Origin: Sipunculus nudus
Taxonomy: Eukaryota > Annelida > Sipuncula > Golfingiida > Sipunculidae
Length of the DNA: 64,000 nucleotides
Direction: 5' to 3'
Assembly (NCBI GenBank): GCA_026874595.1
Contig: CM049310.1
Location: 32,927,558-32,991,557, forward strand
The position numbers and the translations under genes were made by a program. Below the pieces are notes generated by a model. That model saw nothing but the letters and a program-made list of their open reading frames with translations, was not told where the DNA came from and did not search any database. Of the stretch, positions 24,701 to 36,700 are shown one piece after another (position 1 is the stretch's first letter; each line of letters begins with the position of its first letter).

Positions 24701-27700
24701 TTTAGTGTTTGCGTTTACTGATAAAATGCTTAAAACAAAACGTGATTCCATGTACCAATAGACATAACTTAGTGCCAGCTTGTATGAAATAAGAGGGTTA
24801 GATGAGTATTAATTACGAGTTGCCGCAATAACTAAAGATGGCGGTACCGATACTAAGTGCGATACAACACGGAACGTTTGATTTCTCTGTCAGAAGCAGC
24901 AATTAAGTCATAACTATTTCATGGACTGGGCCAGTCTAGAAGCCCTGTTATTGCCTGTTATTTGTAAATATTTCAAAGTGCATTGAAAAGTTGGGGTTTT
25001 TTTTTATTTTAAAAGAAACTATTCAATAGATTAACAAAAATAGGAAGTGGTCAAAGACCACAACCTCAGCCAGAATGATGGTGAAACTTTGGTATAGGCT
25101 ACATATATGAAATGCGTGCCAAAGTTTACCATGCAGCTCCATGCAAGGTCATCAAAGACGGCCCCTGATGGCGCTGTAGAGAAATTACACTGTCAAAGAA
25201 TCCTTTAAAAAATATTGTAGTGAACCAGATAACTTTCAAAATATATTTATTTTTCCTTGGATGTTACCCTAACCCTGTCTTATACAGGTACTTATACAGA
25301 CAAACTAATCGAATAATCAAGGGAAAATGATACCTAATATTAAACAGGCACCTTGCAGGGGTATAATAGCCCAACTCTCATCTGTAACGCCGAGCGGAGT
25401 ATCCCATGGAAGGTGGAACGAGACCAGTCTGTAAAATATGTACATTGATTTCAGCATCTGCATGGTTCATTCATCAATTTGTAGAAATGTATAACCCTTG
25501 AATAATTCGCAGCCAATGGCAGCCACGAATTCACAATTTAGTTTAAAAATTCAAACTGGACCGATAAGGCCCCCGTTGAGTCGTGATGGCGGGAAACTGC
25601 ACTACAGTGACAGTCTATTCTACTGCAATGGGTTAGCTGCACACGCCGACAATCTTGATATTACGCCCTTACCGGAAGAGTGTTTAAGATTAAAGAAGAC
25701 ATGTCAACAACATGCATATGTCTGTTTATGGTGATCGTCAACGTTAACTAGCACATGCAAGATAAGGTTGTCATTTACGGAGCCCGTAGGAGACATGCAT
25801 GTCATTGAGATTTATTAACACACATTTATAAATTTACATGGATATTTCTTAGTGTTCCAAGTTATAACGGGATCTTTCCCGCACAAGATATATATAGGTG
25901 TCTCTAGAAAATAATAAAATACATATAACGGATGGTTTGATATATTTGTTATACGATACTTGTAAGATGAAAGGCGTGTCGAAACGGGGAAAACTGGATA
26001 TCTGCATTCTAAGGAATGCAAGCCTTCGCCAAGTGGGGATCCCTATTGTTGGATGCCCCTAAACCTATGTTTACATTCACTTATTCGGCCCATAATCTAA
26101 GGTTCATTCGTGCATAAGTGACATAATATTTGTGAATATTCTTTAATGATGATCCAGATCATATACCGGATGCACACAAAAGTATAATCGATTCTTTATT
26201 GGCCCGTTCCCGTAATGCCCTGAAAATTACATGATTTACGTTCATGAATGCGTGATTTATTGTGTGAAAACACCAACAAAAACACATAAAGGGGATGGAC
26301 GCATACCCAGGCAACAATAAGTCTCTTCATGCATTGTGTCGCAGTTTTTGATATGACTAGTGCTGCCAGTCTGAGGAAATCTGAAGACCAATCGTTTTAG
26401 GTGCGATTTGTATTGTTTTTTTTTTATGATGAATTAAGTGTGTACTATATATTGATAAACTGATTTTTTTGTCAGTTCAGCAGGTTGCACTCCATTTGCC
26501 ACCAGTCTCATCGCTGACTACTATGCTGAGGTAAAACTAATTTTCTTTTCTATTTTTTTTAGGTTAAATACTTTTCCAACTAACACAAATTTACCTGTAG
26601 TTTTACTATTCCATTACTTTAATATTTCGAAGAGCCGAGAATTTCAAAGCAACGTGCACCGCTGTCAGATATTGACGCCAATATTTTTTCCAGACCACCA
26701 GAGGAGCCGCTCTTGGGTTTTTGAACTGGGGGATCTACCTCGGGTACAGCTTGACTTTCTTGTTTATTATTGCTGAGCGCCAACTTGGATGGCGGGCAGT
26801 GTACCTCATAGCCGGAGTACCAGGGATCGCTGTCGGTCTCGTCATTCTGTTCACAGTCCGGGAACCAAAACGTGGAACAGCTGCAGACAATCAGGACGGC
26901 CTACTGGACACACAGGTTGGTCATCACGTGACAATGTAGCCTTTCTCTCTGTCTGTGAAATAACTTTAATAATAAATTTTGTAACATTATTGTAACTTAG
27001 TATTTCAGCTGCCAGAATACAACATGGATGTGAGTATATTGTATGAATTTCTAGGCATATAAGTATTTGTATTTTTTTCAATATTATTGAGGTTACTTTA
27101 TTCCTTTTGCTTGTTTTATTCTTTTTATTTGATTTTTCTTTATTATATTTGACTATTTATCTTTTATTTTTTCACATTTATTTATTTTCCCCTTTTAATT
27201 ACTTATTACTATTCATAGTTTATTTTTACTGCTTAGTTTGTATTGGTAATGTAGTTTTTGTTTGAAATTAAATGTTTTGGTTGATGGTACATATATGTAC
27301 CAGTACGGCGGGGCCAATCAGGGTAGGACCACTGCCTAATCATTCTTATACGCAAGGTTATTTCCCAATAAGCTACTTCATATCCCAACCAAAACGTCCT
27401 TGATATTTGTACTGTCAGCACCGCAACAACTAAATAGTACGTATATACCAAAAGAAATCTCAAAGCCCATTGATAAACCTCAGATGTTGAATGAACTCCA
27501 CAAGTTTCAGCGGGCCGAACCTGGTGAACCTCCAGACTTCCTCGGACGCTATTATTTGTAGATTGTTTATTGGTTATCATTAATTGATTACATGTAAATA
27601 AAACTTATTACAAGATAAAACCTGGATTCATCTGTGGCGTGCACGCGTATGCATGGTGTATGGATGTCACAAACCATCGTTTCCCTGCATCCCTCAAAGA

Positions 27701-30700
27701 AACAACATTTAGGAAAACGTAAAAAAAATTAAAAGATTTGTGAGGGTTTCAAAACTAGATACTCTGTAAAAACTCACAAAACGAAAAATGGCTGGGGATT
27801 GTTATCTATATTTTCGAATAATTATAAAAATATATTCTGTATCTGCATTAGATGTGCTGGAATATACTGATTTGTTAAATATTTAAAACTAAATTAAAAC
27901 GCTTATAAATTCGAACATGTTCCATCAAAACAAAGTTTCTATGTACCAAAATGTAGCAAATCTCCTTAGCTCGCAGAAAATGTATACTTTACGGGGTTCC
28001 AACGCAGCAAATTGTTCAATGCAAAGGAAAACTGAAACAAAATCGGGTCAAACTGGGGGACCAGTTCTGCTACCTTAAGACGCCTCAGTGCCATAACTTG
28101 TGCCGTGACCGTATTATAACGGAACAGGTCTGACTTTGCACTAAATGCGACACATGTGACTGAAGTCCAATCTGAAAGGATACCAAGAACTGTTGTTAAT
28201 GTTGTGTGACGTAACTGTGATTTCCACCAGGTATTCGCCTGACTATTGGACGTATTTTTGGGACGAGTGGAGGTCTTGATTGGACAGTAGTGTCTATACC
28301 GTGCTACCTTTGATTTTTATTTATAGGAGAGACTTCGAACCACAGGCACTCGTTTCCAGCACTAAAATGGCTTAGAAACCGTAAGCACGTTGAGTATGCG
28401 CGATATACCAGTTAGAAAAGAACAAGGTAATGAACTCCACCGCTACGCGGGCAAGACAACTTTTTTTCACAAGTCCGAATTCCGGAGAATTATCCGCTTC
28501 ACAAGCATGATTGCGCGCCTTTTTGTTGAAAACTAATTTATACACAAGATTAAACTTCCAAAAATAAAAGTTCTTCACATTAACTGCGAAATCCAGTACG
28601 TTTATTCCAGCTTTGACACGGTATTTTGTCATGTATACATTTACTAGTTGCGGAAGCTGACGTCACCCCGGGCTAAATGGATTTCCCCCTGAACTGGCCG
28701 CTGTGATTGGCTGCATGGTACCAGTCGTTTTCTACATCTCTTTTGGGCGCACTATTCAAACAGCTGTCAAATGGTCAATGAAGTTGAAAATCAGTGGGCA
28801 TGGCATGCAAACACAACCAGGACCATTATGTCACTTGTTTTGTATACATTAACGTCTGTTCTATAACCATAACATACATTTAGCCCGGGATGACGTCAAC
28901 TTCCGCAACTAGTAAATGTATACATGACAAATGACCGTGTCAGAGCTGGAATAAACGTGCTGGAATTCGCGGTTAGTGTGAAGAACTTTTATTTTTGGAA
29001 GTTTAATCTTGTGTATAAATTAGTTTTCAACAAAAAGGCGCGCGATCATGCTTGTGAAGCGGATAATTCTCCGGAATTCGGACTTGTGAAAAAAGTTGTC
29101 TTGCCCGCGTAGCGGTGGAGTTCATTACCTTGTTCTTTTCTAACTGGTATATCGCGCATACTCAACGTGCTTTCGGTTTCTAAGCCATTTTAGTGCTAGA
29201 AACGAATGCCTGTGCTTCGAACTGTGTATTAAGATAGCTTTTCCGATTTATGATTACTTGCCTGTTCACTTCAACATAGCCTTTCATACTACAGGGTCAC
29301 GCGAGATTGCGCCGAGATCTCGCCAAGGTCAATGCGCTCGCTGATTCTCGCTCTACAGGTCAAGTCCCCGCATCAGTTAAGCTTATGCAGCGAAATAGTA
29401 AGGTTATTCAGCTCAGACTTGCTATTTCTACATCCTCGCCACTTTACTTTGGATTGGAGTTACGTTTGGATTATACACTGACTTTTGAACGCGCCGCCAT
29501 ACCCAGTATTTACGGAAATTGGGTAGCCTTCAGAGGGCATGCATCATCAACGGCCACACACCGCTTCAGACAAAAAGGCCAGTAGACCCTCTAAAATTAA
29601 TCAAGGAGCAGGAGACCTGCTGGGAAAACTTCTCGAAGAAAGAGAAGCGAGAGACCTTGTGGAAGGCTCAAAGAAGAATACGGGGAGAGGGAGAGACCCT
29701 CCCGACGAAAACACAAACAAGAAAAGCAAACGCGAGGAGAGTGAATCAGGCAGGCAAGATGGCCGCGATGATGCAACACTGGCCCCCGTTTCAACGGGGA
29801 GCACCGCGGACAACGAGAGCATACCGCAGTGGGCCCTCGCTTTACAGCAAATGCATCTGCAACAACAAAAGATGATGGAGTCTATGGGAGAGAAAATTGC
29901 GAGCCTGCAGGACGCAGTTAATCCAGGTCTGAAACGCAAAAGACATAGTGTGAGTGACGACGGGAGCGTGAGTGCCCCGGATGAGGATTTCCGAGATGGC
30001 GGCCCCCATGAACAACAAAACACTGATCATACACCGGGCGATATTCGAGATTTGTTAGACTCTGACTCGGAAGAAGGCGAAATTACAGATCAGTTGATAA
30101 GTGACTTAGCTCAGGATTATGGAAAGACAGTGGCGCTAGGAAAGGAAATTTCCCCGAAACTTGCGGACTTGGTAAATGTGATCATCACCAAACCGTGCTC
30201 AGAGGAAAAACAGAAAGAGCTTGAAGCAAAGTACCCGAAGCCGACAAACTGCCCGAACATGGTGACTTCGAAAGTGAACCCAGACATCTGGGGTAAGTTG
30301 ACCAAAACCTCTAAGGGTAATGATTTAAAAATACAGAGAGGGGAAGGCTTTATTATGGGAGCAATGAGGCCTATTGTCGCGGTCACAGACAAGTTACTGG
30401 CTACCAGAAACAGTAAATCAGTGTTGACTAAAGAGGAAATGGACACCAGTAACCACCGTTAAAAATCTCATGGATGCTGCAACTATGCTGGGCTGTGCAG
30501 ACCATGGTTTGAACCAAGCGAGGAGAGAAATCATCAGACCAACCCTGAAAGACCGCTATAAACCCATTTGCAATGCTAAGTTACATTTGGAGAAGGGAGA
30601 ATGGCTGTTTGGAGATGATCTGAGCCAAACGATCAAGCAGGTGGAAGAGGCCAATAAACTCGCCCCAAAGATCATGGGAGATTCCCATACATTTGGTTAT

Positions 30701-33700
30701 GGGACTCACCAAAAAAAATGTTGAATTATACGTTACTGTTATAAGAGTTAACATAGCTGCAGATAGACAGGAATCCAGGTACCTGGAAAGCTTAGATCTT
30801 TGTATGTAATGATTCAATGCCTATTGGTATAATTATAATTTTACATACCGTCTGGTGCTGGTTTTGTGTGCTTGAGATTTCAGCACTGTACAGCATGACT
30901 GAACGTGTTACCATAAGCCCTTGCTGTCTGTATCTAAATATATTTAAACGAATTCATGTCTGATACAAACTTGCGTTGTGGCAAGGCGTGAAAGTTAAAC
31001 TTCAGCCCCTACTTCCATGGACCTGCTGGATAGCGAGTAATTATATTTGCCACTAAAATATGTACAATCATGCAACTGCACAGTCTAGATAGACTTCACT
31101 GGGCCAGAAATATATATGCCAAGAATTTAGTATGACAATTCTGAAGAAGTAATATAATTTGCCGCCAGATGACAGCACGTACGTCTCCGTATGATCATGG
31201 ATTCGCAATTTTGCTGTAAATGATTTAACTAATGCAGTTGCCAAAAACAGCTCCTATATAAGATGCTGGCTGTGTCGGTATGGTACTTACGATGGCCACT
31301 GGATTTCCTTTTCTCCTTTTTTGCAAAGCAAAACGTTATAAAAACATATTCAAATATAAATTGGTAATTTTCATGGCTTTTGACTTTATGAATTACCCAA
31401 CGGTGACTTGTCACAAGAATTCGCTTTCGTGAATGTTTACTGATTACCCTTTGGGCTAAAGTAATTGTTATATATCTGTTCTTTACCAAGAACATTCACA
31501 GATCAGATAAACAGCTGATAAAGCCCGCGATCACTTCAAACACTTTATTCCAAGATGGCGGTGGACTCAGTTACCGTTACCCGGATGAAAACACACTTGA
31601 GTACCCGGATATAACCTCCAATCATAATGCCATATTCTGACTGACGGACATAACGGAAAACATAACATACCTCCCCTCCAGTTATGACATAATATGAACA
31701 ACACCACATGATATTTTCACAAAGTCCTTATATCAGATTATACTGAGAAACATGTTGTTCAGATGAGCATACAAGAAGTCCAATGGATATTGTTAGTAAA
31801 GAAGTCCGACTTACAGATGATAAATGCTCAGTTATTAAAAAATAAACGGAGCAGTCCACGCTTGTAACAATGTTCAGCTTTTATGTTACAGTCTCTTATC
31901 AACTCCTTAAGTGAACGTATTAACCTTAATAACTTAAAATATGTATGTATTCTACCAATCTAATTTGTCTGGAGCACGACGCGCATGTTTTGACCGCCTT
32001 AACACAGAGTTATTACTGATCTGGTCTTGCATCGAAGTTGAAATTTCCCCTTCCGTTTGCGCGGCGCGAATTTCCTCTGAAGTTTCGGCGCGATTGTCCT
32101 CTGAAGTTTCTCTCCCCCCAGGAAGTGCAGCTGGAACCACTGATGTCGAATCATTATCAGGAGATTGCACTGGAGAAATGATAGGTGTTGCTACCTGGGA
32201 AGGTCATCCTCAAAATCACAATCAGAAGCGACATCTGTGCTGACAAAGTAGCGCTGACGTATGTTATCACTATGTCGTTACCATAAACGACCATCGTTGA
32301 GACGAATTTTATACGACACTGGACCAGTCTTGTCCTCTACAACACCCTCTAACCATTTATGACCATAAGCACCAAAATTCTGTGCGAACACTAAATCACC
32401 TGGTTTAAACTCTCTAGCTTTTACACGTTTATCATAGTATAACTTCATCTCTGCTTGGCGTTTGCTCACAGTAGTAGAAATATCTGGTACCACTAAATCT
32501 AGCCTGGATCTTGGTCGCCGGTTCATCAGCATCCCCGCTGGCGACACATTAGTAACAGAGTTTGGTGTGATACGATAGCGAAACAGTAGTTGATTGAGTC
32601 TGAACTGAAGTGATTTACCATCCTGTTTACGCAATCCATATTTAATGGTTTAAACCGCACGTTCTGCTAATCCATTGCTTGAGGGGTGGTATGGAGCTGT
32701 TTTGATATGTTTAACTCCATTCACAACACAATAATCTTCAAACTCCTTGCTGGTAAAATTGGTCCCATTGTCAGTAACAATGATATGTGGTAGTCCATGT
32801 ATAGCAAAAGTTATCTGAAATGCACTTATGGTGGCTGCTATTGTAGCAGATGGCATGATATGTGCATCAATGTACTTACTATGTGCATCAACCATGATCA
32901 AAATCATGTGGTTCTCGAATGGACCCGCAAAATCCAAATGCAATCTAGTCCATGGTTTATCCGGCCACTCCCACGGATCGAGTGGTTCATGAGTAGGCTG
33001 TTTGCTCCTTTGTTGACATTGATAACAATTTCTCACCCTGCTCTGAATATCACTGTCTACTCCTGGCCACCAAAAGTAACTTCTGCACAAAGCCTTCATA
33101 CGTGCGATACCAGGATGAGCTATATGTAACTCATCTAACAGTCTAGCTCTGCCAGGTCTGGGAATCACTACACGAGTTCCCCAGATGATACATCCTTGGT
33201 GCAAGGTAAGTTCATTTCTGCGGTTATAGAATGGGTCAAACTCTTTCCCTGGTGAAGTGCCTAGCCAACCATGTAGTATGTAGCGTTTAACTTGAGCAAA
33301 GATACGATCACGGTTTGTCCAGTTAGCTATCATGGCGGCTGTAACCGGAGTTGTGTCAAGGTGATCTATCAAGGGAATATATTCTCCAGGGAATGGTGTT
33401 GCTGGTGCTGGATCGGTTGGTAACCTACTAAGAGCATCAGCGTTTGCATGCGATGAGCCTAGCTTGTACAAGATATTGTAGTCATATGCAGCTAATGTAA
33501 GAGCCCAACGCTGTATTCTGAGAGCTGCTGTCACTGGTATTGGTTTGTCCTCGCGAAAAAGACCAACAAGTGGTTTGTGATCAGTCAGTATACTGCACTT
33601 GCGTCCCCACAGATATTGATAGAATTTCTTCACTCCATATATAATTGCGAGCGCTTCTTTTTCAAGTTGCGAGTAATTACGCTCTGCCGCCGAAAGTGAA

Positions 33701-36700
33701 CGTGAAGCGAAAGCAATCGGTTTCTCTTCCTGACCTGAATGAGATAACACCGCTCCAACCCCATAAGGTGACGCATCACACGCTAAGGTGAGTTCCTTAT
33801 CTGGATTATAATGGGCAAGCACTCTATCTGAGGTAAGCAAGTCCTTAGAGGCCTGGAAAGCTTCCTCCTGATCAGAGCCCCATTTCCACTGTTGCTTATC
33901 TCTCAGAAGCTGGTGTAACCGTTCCAAAATGGTTGCTCTGTTGTCAAGAAATTTCTCATAATAATTTAGCATGCCAAGATAAGCTTGCAGCTCTGAAACT
34001 GATGTAGGTGCTGGTGCATTCTTGATTGCTTGCACTTTATCAAGTGATGGGTGCAGTCCTTCTTTGTCAATTTTATGGCCAAAGTATACCACATCTTTAG
34101 CATGAAAGGTACATTTCTCACGTTTTAGGCGTAACCCAGCTCTGCTGAAACGCTGTAGAACAACTTCCAGGTTATGCAAGTGCTCTTCATGAGTACGCCC
34201 GATGATGAGTATATCATCCAAATATACAACAACATGAGGAATGCCACCGAGCAAATTGTTCATCGTTCTCTGGAAAATTCCTGGTGATGCCGAAATTCCG
34301 AAGGGTAAGCGATTATATCGGTATAGTCCACGGTGTGTGTTTATTGTTGCCAACTCTTTTGACCTATCATCCAACTCGAGTTGAAGGTAAGCATCACTCA
34401 TATCAAACTCCTGCTAGCTGAGCATAAAGGTCTGTTATTTTTGGTATAGGGTATTGGTTACCTTTAGATACACGATTCACCGACACCTTGAAGTCACCAC
34501 ATAAGCGTATTTGACCTGTTGGTTTGGTTATTGGCACTACAGGTGTTGCCCAATCTGAGCATGTGACTTTCTCAATGATTCCAGTATTCAACAATCTGTC
34601 GAGTTCCGCTTCGATACCATCACGAAGGGAATATGGTACTGGACGTGGTTTGTGAAATATAGGTACTGCATCTGATGAAACATGAATGACAGCCTTAACA
34701 TCTCTCATCTTACCAAGACCTGGTGCAAACACATCACTGTATTTTGATAATAATGTATCAATCTGTCCCTGTATATTTACACTGTTAATCTGGAACACAG
34801 ATGACCAATCTAGCTTTAAATGTTCCATCCAATCTCTGCCGAGAAGGTTTGTGTTACTGCCTTCTACTACTAGTAAAGGTAAATGTCTTTCCTGTTCATT
34901 ATGATATACTGGCACAGTCACGCCACCTAGTGGGGAAAACTCCTCTCCTGTATATGTGCGCAGTTTATCCCTGGTAGGAGTCAATTCCAATTTATGATCC
35001 CCAGTCTCAAGCACATGGTAGGTTGTGTCAGATATAAGGGACCTAGATGCACCTGTGTCAATTTTTATAATAATGTCTACCCCAATTACTGACACTGACA
35101 GTAGATATGGTGGCACTTTCTGGTTATCAGGTATATTAAAGAGTTTATATGTACGACTTAGCTCACCTGGTTCAGGCTGGACAGCTACCTGATGTGTGGG
35201 ATGCATGTTCCTTCTGTTCTGATTGAAACCATGCTTTGGTTGAGTTTTAGGTTTTCTACACACACGTGCAAAATGATTTAAAATACCACAATTCCTGCAT
35301 TTTTTTTGATTTGCTGGACAATCTCCTTTGTGAGGATACTCTCCCCCACAGAGTCCACAAGGTTTGCGACGGATAGATACTGACGGTTTGCCTGACTGAC
35401 CTTTAAACCTGGACTGAACTTTGTGTACGTCTGAACTGTCACTACTAGTAGTACTACTAGTACTGGTGCTATGACTAGAAGATTCGCCCATAGATTGTGC
35501 TTGCTTTGACGTGGCCTCTCTAGTTCTACCGAAACGTAACAAGTCTTGGAGTGATAAATCCGGCGAGCGCAGCGCCTTCTGTCGACACTCAGGATCGGTA
35601 CAGGTTTGTATTATCTGAGACTTAATCTCACGATCGACGTCATGAAATTCACAGTATTTCGCAAGAGTTCGTAATCTGATGTGAAATTGGTCTAATGTCT
35701 CTGTGCTCCCCTGCCGGGCTTGACGAAACTGAGAAATCTCATACTCTTTATTCTCGAAATATTCAGTCAACCGGAGCTTGCACGTAACATTATCAGTATC
35801 ATTACCATTCTCAGGAATGTTCTCAAAAATTGTATACACATCGTCCCCGACACAGTGAAGTAGTAAAGCACGCTTACGTCTGGCATCCGTAATATTGCTG
35901 GCCACAAGATAATTTTCAAAGCGACGGAGGTAACGGCCCCAACGAGCAGCCGCGGTATCAGAAGGTTCAGGAGAAAACGGAGGAAAGTCAATGCTACTTG
36001 CGGTTGTCATGATTGTGACGATAACGGTGGCTGTTTTCTCCTCGTCGTCAAAATGTTATTTATCTGTTCTTTACCAAGAACATTCACAGATCAGATAAAC
36101 AGCTGATAAAGCCCGCGATCACTTCAAACACTTTATTCCAAGATGGCGGTGGACTCAGTTACCGTTACCCGGATGAAAACACACTTGAGTACCCGGATAT
36201 AACCTCCCATCATAATGCCATATTCTGACTGACGGACATAACGGAATACATAACAGTAATCAAACGAAATATCTGGGCAAAGCATTTTTGTAAATGAAAA
36301 TACTGGTAACTGATTTACATTTGCATTTTAATATGGTAATTTCAGAGCCGTGTTTAAGGTTCACCAGAGAGATTTTCTCCGACAGAACATTTTTTTAATT
36401 AGGTATGTGGAAATTCACTTACATAAAAAAACACATGCATGTTAACATATGCTATTTTAAAATATGTATATTACCGGAAACAGCAGATGCAGATGGGAAT
36501 ATCGAATTGGGCGAGAAAGCTCCGCGAGGCCGCCAAGATGTTCTTGAACCCCAAGATGTTGATGCTCTGTCTCGGTGGCGCCATCAGGAACGGCGCTGGT
36601 ATCGTCTGGGCTTACAACATCAGGAACTTCTTCTCTCAATATCATCCAGGGATATCCGTAAGAATTCAGTAGCAGAGCCCCATTGGCCCTAATGCTCATT

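Larger units (their letters stand above)
31466..36255 (-). mobile_element. Mag-like Ty3 LTR retrotransposon, antisense in intron 6 of B
   Basis: 4790 bp flanked by GTAAT (31461-31465 and 36256-36260). The LTRs are 202 bp, start TGTTAT and end ATAACA. Order on the minus strand: 5' LTR, Gag with two zinc knuckles, protease, reverse transcriptase, RNase H, integrase, Pro/Arg-rich tail, polypurine tract, 3' LTR; no envelope. The short LTRs and gag-pro-pol layout fit the Mag (C) lineage. The coding region is broken by one frameshifting deletion, two in-frame stops and one further frameshift, so this copy is not autonomous. Copy C has the empty site at about 57590. Confidence 0.92.
26916..36486 (+). 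other. Copy B intron 6 (9.6 kb)
   Basis: Backbone is homologous to the 2.8-kb intron 6 of C (27290-27330, 28110-28340, 29223-29295, 30730-31465 and 36261-36480). Three insertions account for the excess: a foldback element, a DIRS-like fragment and an LTR retrotransposon, all listed separately. The minus-strand frame at 27233-27580 lies in this conserved non-coding backbone and is not supported as a gene. Confidence 0.75.

Noticed and set aside
27233-27580. 115-residue minus-strand frame in intron 6 of B
   Set aside because: The homologous region of copy C (about 56250-56560) does not keep the frame.
28372-29112. Two similar 'proteins' on opposite strands (28372-28632 minus, 28924-29112 plus)
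   Set aside because: They are the same sequence read from the two arms of an inverted repeat, with no start or stop conservation.
28341-29214. Foldback arms as inverted terminal repeats of the DIRS-like element
   Set aside because: The unit has its own flanking duplication, and intron sequence homologous to copy C (29223-29295) lies between it and the gag fragment.
29601-30023. Minus-strand frames opposite the gag-like frame
   Set aside because: Ser/Leu/Arg-rich shadow of a biased Lys/Glu-rich coding strand.
31668-31951. Envelope gene in the LTR retrotransposon
   Set aside because: Fewer than 300 bases lie between the Pol tail and the 3' LTR, with no open frame.
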